DNA from: Dacryopinax spathularia
Lineage: Eukaryota > Basidiomycota > Dacrymycetes > Dacrymycetales > Dacrymycetaceae
Length of the DNA stretch: 64,000 bases
Direction of reading: 5' to 3'
Assembly (NCBI GenBank): GCA_037974965.1
Contig: JBBPFI010000006.1
Coordinates: 1,426,001 to 1,490,000 of the forward strand
Part shown: positions 54,721 to 64,000 of the stretch, piece by piece
Layout of the letters: each line of letters begins with the position of its first letter
Numbering within the stretch: position 1 is the first letter of the stretch
Position numbers and translations under genes: made by a program
The notes under the pieces: model-generated
The model's database searches: none
The model's input: the letters and a program-made list of their open reading frames with translations, nothing else
Told to the model about the DNA's origin: nothing

Positions 54721-55413
54721 ATGTCGACCTCACTCTCCCTCCCCGTCCTGTACGCCCTCTACCGCCTGCTCAACCCACCCCTCCCAACCCCACTCGCCTA
54801 CCTACCGATCATATTCCGCCTCCTGGCACTAGCGATCGCCGCCCCCTTCCTCTTCATAACCCTGCTCGAAGTCGCCGGCTACCTCGTCGTCCGCACACTG
54901 GGGTTCACCACCCGTCTTCCTGCTTCTCTTTCTCTGCCTCCTTCGACTGTTGGCTCTCAGACTGCTACACCTACCTCAGAACAGCCTACCCTACCAGGTG
55001 TTGAAACTCCAGTAGCGGTAGGCGTCCAGCCCGTCCCCGTCCCCCCAGCCGAGAAATCCACCTCCGACGCTCACCGCCTCGCACCACCATCCCAGATCCT
55101 CATCCCGTCCAACAACGCCTCCCTGAGCGACACTGAGAAGTACGCATATTTCGCCACGCCTGGAGAACACGATTTCAAGCTTGGCGGGACGGGGCTGTTC
55201 AGTCCGCCAGATTCGAGGGAAGGGAGCCCGCCGCCGTTGAGCGCTATGTCTACTGGCTCCGAAGGGGAGACCGAGGTGTCGGGAGTGGGAAAGGGAGGGG
55301 AGGGGAAGAGCAGTGCACTAGGTTTGGGAGTTGAGGAGCAGAGTGTGAGGAGTCGGGCGGCAGGAGGAGGAGGGGTGAGGATGAAGCCTCTCACTCCTGT
55401 GGAAGCGCGATGA
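54721..55413 (+). CDS. Small membrane protein with long polar tail
   Basis: One exon, 230 residues. The N-terminus holds two closely spaced hydrophobic segments (LYALYRLLNPP, then IIFRLLALAIAAPFLFITLL), so one or two membrane passes. The rest is Pro/Ser/Thr/Gly-rich and probably unstructured; 'LSDTEKYAYFATPGEHDF' stands out as a conserved-looking island. The size and the strong pyrimidine-rich leader support a real gene. No family recognised. It lies outside the peptide cluster. Confidence 0.6.
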   Translation: MSTSLSLPVLYALYRLLNPPLPTPLAYLPIIFRLLALAIAAPFLFITLLEVAGYLVVRTLGFTTRLPASLSLPPSTVGSQTATPTSEQPTLPGVETPVAVGVQPVPVPPAEKSTSDAHRLAPPSQILIPSNNASLSDTEKYAYFATPGEHDFKLGGTGLFSPPDSREGSPPPLSAMSTGSEGETEVSGVGKGGEGKSSALGLGVEEQSVRSRAAGGGGVRMKPLTPVEAR

Positions 55414-56530
55414 GCCCGCCTTCTCCTTGCTGCTTGCTTCTTGCTGCTGTCCTGCTCGCTGAGGAGCAGAGAGGAGGGATGGAGAGGTAAAAGAGAGTGT
55501 ACGATCAACATTTCACCGCATATATGCGCTATCCGCACCAGATTATCATCGTCGAAACCAGCGCCATCGACACCCTACCAATCAACCTACTACAGTATCC
55601 AAAGAGGAGCCCAACGCTCTCTCATGCTCATCATTCGTTCAATCGCACAACCGCCAAACCTAAAGGCAACACACACCCTAGACCGCGGACCGCACGAACC
55701 GCCTCTCTCCCAAGCAGAGCCTGAGCATCCAACCACCCAAGGTCCCTTCCTTACTCTTCCCAATTCGTATACATACGTGTCAGTGTCAGATTAGTGTCCT
55801 ACTAGCAAAATACGATGTGCATGTATCCTCATCCTCTCGTCCCCCGCATCCCTCGCTTGTCTCTGCCTGGCAGCCCTGCCAGCCTTTTCCTGTCAAGCAA
55901 GCTCCTCTCCCTCTCCCTCTCCCCATGCTAGCTCGTAGTTGAGCTGGCTGAAGTCAGGATAACGGCGCATACACGCATGTATGTCAGGGAATAGCCTTAC
56001 CCCCCAACAAGCTCGGCCCCGCCCAGCTCGTCTACCGCACAACTGGGAGTAGGCCTAGAGCACAGGGTCCCCCGTAGTCCATAGTCCATAGCCTTATCCC
56101 GTAACACGACCCTGCGACCCTATCGACCAGCTACAGGAAGAGGGAGAGGGAGAACCCGGGTTTCCCCGCATACATGCCGGTTCATTCATCATTGCTGAGC
56201 TAGCAGTTCATCTGGCCTACCATAGTGGTGTGAGGAGCTATGAATCCGACTGAGCGGGGCAGGGGGGGTGGAGGGGTCCGGGATCGTCCGTTTGAGGGGA
56301 GAGGGGAGGGAGCGGGGTTCCGAGACAGGTGATGGGTCGGAAGCAGCGGACAAATGTAGGCAGTGAGGCTCATAGAAGAGTTGTATTCCCACAAGGCTAG
56401 TCATACACAACACACCAAACCACACGTCCACCGAAAACCTGCACCAACCCGCCCCAACCCACCACCTTCCACCACACGCCCACTCAAACAACCCCGTCAA
56501 ACAGACACCACCAAACCAGGCGGAACGGCT
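55414..56530. other. Convergent intergenic region
   Basis: About 1.1 kb between converging genes. Contains 'ctccctctccct' simple repeat near 55905-55925 and other pyrimidine/purine tracts. No gene supported. Confidence 0.45.
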
Positions 56531-58193
<1,663 letters not shown>

Positions 58194-58659
58194 CGTGAGT
58201 TGTGGTTCGTCAGAGGCTGATCGCCGTCAGAACCTCGATAGGTGAAGAAGCAAGTATTGAGATAACTAGAATACAGTACGCGCCGGTGTCAAGGTTAGGG
58301 GTATATGACCGGCGGATGCTCGCGAGACGATGGTCAAGAGCAAGAGGAAGAGTGGCGCTCTCAGGGACTCATCGATTTCAGCGTTCTGTAGCGGTGCATC
58401 GGCATAGCCGGGCGTGACTCCGAGATCACGTGCAACTCGGACCCGACGGACCGGTCTTGCAAGCGACCATCATCATCTTCAAGAAGTTGTCGGTATTTCT
58501 GGATCTTCCTGCCTGCTGTCATATGAATCGACAAGAACAATCAACTTCTGAACGTCTTACTTATGTTGTCGCTCTTATGTGGAGGGGTCTGGAGAGCATC
58601 GCCGCATCGTGCGCGACTTAACCTCGTACTGATCCATCTGCTTTGAGCCCAAAACAACT

Positions 58660-59603
58660 ATGCCCGAGCCGACCACAACTGGACGTATCCCTTTTCGCAC
58701 CTATGAAACCTGGTATGCCATGTATGGCAACCTAGCCAGCTCGGAACATCTGCCTTTGATTGTCCTGCACGGCGGGCCTGGCGCGGGACACGACTACCTT
58801 CAATCCGTCGGCGAACTTCATGCTCGGACTGGAGTGCCAGTTGTGATGTACGACCAAGTCGGTTGCGGCAAGTCTAGTCACCTGAAGGATGCACCTCCCG
58901 GCACGATTGGCATACCTTTCTACTTGGACGAACTGGACAGCCTGTTAAACGCCCTGAACATCAAGCGATATGACCTGCTCGGTCAAAGCTGGGGCGGCAT
59001 CTTGGCGCTCGAGCATGCTGTCCGTCAACCTCCCGGGCTACGGCGGTTGATCATCGAAGGCACCGCTGCCTCTGTCCCGCTGGGAGACGAATGTCGTCGT
59101 CGGTGCTACGAAGGCTACCCGAAGAACCTACGAGACGCGCTTTACCAGTTTGACGAGGACCATCTCGACACACCTGATTACCAGGATGCCAAAGTGCATT
59201 TCCGGAAGACAAATCAGTGTCGGCTTGATCCCATGCCTGAGGAGATGATCGCGAGCTGGAAGAACATTGCGGAGGATCCAACCGTGTTGCTCACGCTGTA
59301 CGGTATGTTTCATCCGTCTCCGTCCACTTACCTGACGAGGTTAACCCTAGGAAAGGTCCCTCCATGATCCGCACGACCGGAATACTGAAGGATTGGACGA
59401 TCCTTGACCGCCTGCATTTGATCAAGAACGAGGCATTTGTCATACACGGCAAATATGACTGGTGCGGACAGGAAGCTGCCGAGCCTTTCAGGTCTGCAGA
59501 CTGGAATGTCAAGATGGTCACTTTGGAGACCGCGGGACATATGGCACATCTGGACGAGAAGGAGAATTTCTTTCGCCACGTTATCGAGTTTCTCACAGCC
59601 TAG
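58660..59603 (+). CDS. Proline iminopeptidase-like S33 hydrolase 4
   Basis: Exons 58660-59302 and 59356-59603, intron 53 bp. The acceptor is AAAG and the phase (1) differs by one base from the paralogues, though the position is equivalent. About 296 residues. Motifs: HGGPGAG, nucleophile elbow GQSWGG (Gln instead of the usual His), 'KYDWCGQEAAE' and 'AGHMAHLDEKE'. It is the most diverged copy ('LHARTGVPVVMYDQVGCGKS' is still typical) and sits 5 kb outside the cluster, beyond ESA1. It may be an older dispersed copy or an unrelated housekeeping amidase. Confidence 0.86.
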
Positions 59604-59657
59604 TTGATGGCACTGGTTCCATCCTCCAACCCTGCACAAGCATTGTACCTGCTATGA

Positions 59658-62600
59658 CTAGAGAATCTCAACCGTGCCTCTAACCTCCGATACGATCCCA
59701 ACGGCCTTTGCACCAGGGTCGAAGAAGTCGCCACCCTTGTAGGCAACGAGATCGTGCACCTCATCCGCACCATTCAAGCCAAGCAGTTTGTTAAGATTGG
59801 AGCTGACGATTTGCAGCGCCTGCTTCTTGCTCATCCTCCCATGAGCTTCACGATACGCCTAGAGGCGCGTAAGCATGACATCCCGGCGGAAGTCTGAGTG
59901 TTCGTACCCAAATGGCATCAAAGCGAGTGTTCCGCACCTGCCACTCCCAAGTCACACCGAGACCAACGGTGACATTATGAGCAAGCAGGTGGGAGATGTT
60001 GCTATCTTCCGTAAGCGGAGGGCCAGGCAACCTAGCAACACGGCGTCAGACGCGAGAATCGGATGGCAAGTGACAAGGACGAGGGCTCACGTTCGGCGCT
60101 GGTCCCACGCTATTGGGGTCATCCTTGAAGGCGCAACGATCACACCGATGTTCTCCTCCGCAATATTCTCTGCGACCATCCATGCTTCGGCAGCGCCGAA
60201 GAAGCTCATCTCGATCGAGCTCGAGAACTGAATCTCAATCTCCCGCTTAAGCAGAATAAGCGTGCTCATGACGTCCGCGTTCTCGACCGCTACGAAGAGC
60301 GGGAGCGAGCCATTGGCAACATCCCACCAGACATCGCCTTCCTTCGCGCCTGAAAGAGCACGGCGTAACCACGCTATCTGCGCGGAGACGCTGGGCAGTC
60401 CCACTGCATGGCCAGTTGAGATATGCACAGCGGTTACAGGCTTGATGACACTGCCCTTCTCGGCTTTGTTCCAGGCGCCAGTACGGAGCGTGACCGAAAG
60501 CCCGCTTGAGAGGGTGTTGACAACGGGCGACGTGATGGCAGTCGTAACACCAGAGCGATAGGCCAGGAGCATGTCCTTTCCTCCAAACTGCACACCATCC
60601 ACCGCACGAAGAGGTTGATTGCCGTTGACGCCACCTCCAGAAGCTACCGGATTCATTGCACCATCACCTGTCGAAGCCTCGAACTTAATTGCGACCAGTC
60701 CGAGATAGGAGCCGACGGTCGTAAGCCCCGGAGCCAGAGATCCTCCGTTCAGATCGATAACTTCGTCGGTTGGCCCAAGATGAGCACATTGGCCGGTGCA
60801 GATGATTTTACCGCTCTTGACTAGGACTTCCTTCTCTCGGGATAGCTTCGTATCGAGCAGGAGTTCCGACAGGTCATTGGACGCATCCTTGTTCCAAATG
60901 GACGACACATTGGTGAACAGCACCGCTCCTCCCAAGGTCTTCTCAGCAGAAAGGGGAGGTTCGCCATCGTGCTCCACGGCCATCTTCGCCTCCTGCTCGT
61001 AAGAAGACGTGGGCGGCTCGGTTTGCAGGTCGGTTGTCTGCTTGTCCTTGAGGGCGGCATGGATAAAGCCATTCTCGACCGTGGCTTGCGAATCATATGA
61101 CAACTGAGCAATCCCATCGATATACACTTGTAGAGCGGCGGCGCCCAGTTGTAAGGGATGCGAGTCCCAAATGACCACGTCGGCGTCGTGTCCCACTTTG
61201 AGGTGGCCAAGACGGTGAGCAAAACCGGCAGCTGCGGCTGACGTTGACGTGACCGAAGCGAGCGCAAGCGAAGCGTTGAGACCATCTAAGGCAGACTTAG
61301 TAGTGTGAAGGGGGAAAACCGTGCAGCATACATAGATAAGCTTGCTGAGCCTCATACAAGAGGAACCGTGAGTTGATCGGGTAAGGATGATCGCTCTTCA
61401 TAATGACAGGAATGCCGGCATCTGCGAGAATCTTTGGAGCGAACTCGCTTCCTCGATAAGCCTCGCGCTTGTAGCGAGCGAACGTTGCAAACTGTGCAAT
61501 GGCCGGTATTCCTCCCCATGTCTTCTTTATCAGGTCGGGAACGAGATAAGCTTCGTGCGCGTGATGAAAAGCCGCCACAGGGAACTTGAACTCGTTTGTG
61601 AGGCGCACGAAGCCGTCAAAGTCTACAGCTTCATAGCAGTGGACATTGACCTTGACCTTCCCGCGAAGCACGTCGACCAGAGCTTCGAGAGCAAGGTCCT
61701 CGGGGAATGTCTCGCCGGCGATCCGACTCCAGTCCCCAGCCAACGCTGATTCGCAAAATGCATCCTGCGCATCTCGCACTTTCGCAGCGGCTGCATAGGC
61801 TTGCCGGAAGCGCCAGACGTTGTCCATACGGGTCTGATGGAAGATACGAATTGGATTTTCGCCGCAAGCATGTCTAAATATCGCCTAAGCTTGCAATATA
61901 CGGAGAGCAGACGAATGTACGCACTTGATATGCCTCCACCTGGGAGGGGCATCCGGACTGACATTCGTGCCGTTCCAGAGCCCATATGGAGGTTCCAAAA
62001 CCATGGCACTACTGCTCTTCTCCTTGGTTGGACGCAGCTTAATCATGAATGCCTGGCCGCCGATGTTGTCTGCGCTACCAGGGAGCACGAGAGCACTCGT
62101 AACCCCTCCAGCAATGGAGGTCTCGTACGTCTGGTCGTGCGTGTTCAACCCGTCGATCGACCGTAGCCAAGGCTGGACTGCGCCAAGGAAGGAGTTGCCG
62201 TCAAGCGCACCTTGCAGCGCGGGTAGCGGGTCGACACCGATGTGCGAGTGCAGGTCGACGATGCCGGGTGTGACCCAAGCGCCTTGCGCGTCGACCACGA
62301 CCACGCCGGGTACGTTCTCATACAGCTCCTTAGGGACATAAGCGATAGCCTTGATAATCCCTCCATCCATATAAAGCTCAGCATTCTCAATCACGCGTCC
62401 CTCCCCCAACCAGATAGTACTGTTCGTGATCAACGTCGGGGGTGTATCCGGTTCGAAGCGATCGCTCTCGGTCCTGTCTGCGAAGCCAGGTGGCGGACCT
62501 GGAACGAGCGATAAAGATCGGCATTGTGCAAGAATGTCATCCGCATTCGCTGGACGATAAACTGGCTGGCTTGACCAAGGCCATCGAGTAGGTGGCAGTT

Positions 62601-62727
62601 GCAGCAGCACATACGCACCGAGAGCTAGTGCCAGCAGCCGCAGGACCTTGGATCGCCGCCGCGGAGCGGGCGGTGGGGTCGAGTGGGTGTAAGCTGGTAG
62701 AACATCGTCACCCAGCTTGATGGACAT
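59658..62727 (-). CDS. Membrane-anchored amidohydrolase 1
   Basis: Five exons: 61925-62727, 61332-61873, 60091-61285, 59908-60031 and 59658-59858, all with short GT-AG introns (51, 46, 59 and 49 bp). Start MSIKLGDDVLPAY at 62727 (an in-frame ATG at 62811 is possible). An N-terminal membrane anchor (LRLLALALGAYVLLQL) follows a basic Arg stretch. The amidohydrolase metal motif 'VDLHSHIGVD' (HxH), 'KHACGENPIRIFHQTRM', 'NVHCYEAVDFDG', 'KSDHPYPIN' and the second-half 'LAPGLTTVGSYLG' identify a large fungal metal-dependent amidohydrolase (imidazolonepropionase-like; often auto-labelled carbohydrate esterase 9). About 950 residues. The substrate is unknown. A paralogue follows head-to-tail. Confidence 0.85.
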
Positions 62728-62929
62728 GGTCGCATGCAAGAAGGACGGTTCGAGTGGTCCATGGCGTAACAATCGGAATATGAGGACTGTATCATCTGGT
62801 CGTCCGAGCATGCGATACGCGCCGCAAGGACAACGACGCGATCATCGGCGATAGGTTACGGACTGATTCTCCGATGTATGCTATCAGTCATACAATTCCA
62901 TTCATCGTACTAGGCGATCATGATCGAAT

Positions 62930-64000
62930 TTACAATAGCGCAGTCAGCCCACGAGCCTCTGAAACGGTAGCTACGACCTTCGCAGCCATGCTGAAGAAGT
63001 CTCCGCCGTGATACGCCACGTATTCACCTCGAACGATCGACGCGTCCAACCCAAGTAACTTGTTCACGTTCGAGCTGACCATTTCAAGTGCCTGGCTCTT
63101 GCTGATCTTGCCATGTCCATCTCGATATAACTTATCGACCTCAGTTTCGGGCTTAAAATAAGACGTAGAAGACGTACCCAGATCGCGTCAAACCTCGTAT
63201 TTCTAGCCAGGCAAGGTTCTTCAGTGACTCCGATCGCCAATGTTACGTTATGGGCAAGCAGGACTGATGTGTTGGTATCTTCTGTAAGAGGATGCCCCGG
63301 TAATCTGCGAGCACAAGCGCTATTCAGCAGCGCTTGGCGTGCAGGTAACTGGTCACTTACGTTCGCATCTTCTCCCATTCTCCAGGGTACGTCCTCGAAG
63401 GTGTGAGGATCACACCAATATCCGCACCAGCAATGTTCTTCGCGACCATCCACGCCTCATTAGCTCCAGCGAACGTCCACCGCGTTCTGCTCCCATACTG
63501 AAGCTCGATCTCATGTTTGAGCAGAATGAGGGTGCTCATGATGTCTGCACTATGAACCGCGATAACGAGCGGCAAAAGACCATGCGCAGCATCCCACCAG
63601 ACTTCGCCTTCTTTCGCACTGGCCAGGAGATGCCTCAGTGCGGCCACTTGAGCTGATATTGCCGGTCCGTTGCTCCTGTGACCCATCGCAACATGAAGAG
63701 CGGTCACAGGCTGGACGATGCTTCCTTTCTCGGCCTTGTTCCATGCGCTAGTAGCAAACGCTCCAGACAAGCCTGCTAGAAACCCGAGACTGATTGGCGC
63801 AGTGATTGCCGTGGTCACACCCGAACGATGGGCCATGAGCATATCCCTGCCACCAAACTGGATGCCATCCACTGCGCGTTGGGGTTGACGGCCTAGAACG
63901 GACGGTGCGACGTGGATTCCAAAGACGTCATAGGCAACTCCATCGATCGTAGATGGCTCTGCACCGATCTCGGCCAAACCCAAGCGAGAACCGTATGTCG
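62930..64000 (-). CDS. Amidohydrolase 2, cut by window end
   Basis: The C-terminal part of a tandem paralogue of the preceding gene; the 5' part lies beyond position 64000. Shared segments: 'RAVDGIQFGGRDML', 'AHRSGVTTAITAP', 'SAWNKAEKGSIVQPVTALH', 'EGEVWWDAAHG', 'ADIMSTLILLKHEIELQ', 'LTEDTNTSVLLAHNVTLAIG', 'NTRFDAIW', ending 'TVSEARGLTALL' at TAA 62930-62932. Intron positions match copy 1. Only about 200 bp separate its stop from the next start. No lesion is visible in the part present. Confidence 0.82.

Overview
This is nuclear DNA of a filamentous basidiomycete, probably an agaricomycete. Introns are very short (about 46-62 bp) and GT-AG. Genes are compact on both strands, the one tRNA carries an anticodon-loop intron, and several families typical of Basidiomycota occur (DUF6533-type 7TM proteins, UstYa/DUF3328 proteins, a MYND-finger protein, a solitary integrase-core gene). 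All calls come from reading the translations and splice signals; no database was searched.

Left flank (1-24.2 kb): a multi-exon hypothetical gene (1.75-4.2 kb), an F-box-like gene (4.3-5.9 kb), a short interstitial telomere-type CCCTAA tract (6.38 kb), three more hypothetical genes (6.5-12.8 kb), a minisatellite with a 243-bp higher-order period (13.35-14.4 kb), a MYND-like gene, a D,D,E integrase-core gene (17.1-18.9 kb), a tiny secreted-peptide gene (20 kb), a cysteine-rich single-pass membrane protein (21-22.3 kb) and a decayed SSL1 (TFIIH) pseudogene (22.8-24.2 kb).

Centre (25-53.3 kb): an amplified gene cluster of interleaved families. It holds proline-iminopeptidase-like S33 hydrolases (three here, a fourth at 58.7 kb), UstYa-like oxidases (four), single-pass membrane proteins with one conserved unrecognised C-terminal domain (four), DUF6533-type seven-helix proteins (three plus one pseudogene), one short-chain dehydrogenase, and three tiny secreted-peptide genes. 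A fourth peptide gene lies at 20 kb. The peptide genes are the key: each encodes a 46-50 residue pre-peptide with signal sequence, one phase-1 intron, and a tail ending D-x-D-x-P-G-I/V (DPD[A/C/S]PG[I/V] in three, DQDWPGI in one). My reading is a basidiomycete RiPP-like system, or a peptide-signalling system, in which UstYa-type oxidases and proline peptidases mature the exported peptides and the 7TM proteins may sense or tolerate the product. The gene families are seen in the sequence; the pathway is inference.

Right flank (54.7-64 kb): a small membrane protein, the MYST acetyltransferase ESA1, the fourth S33 hydrolase, and two head-to-tail amidohydrolase genes, the second cut by the window end.
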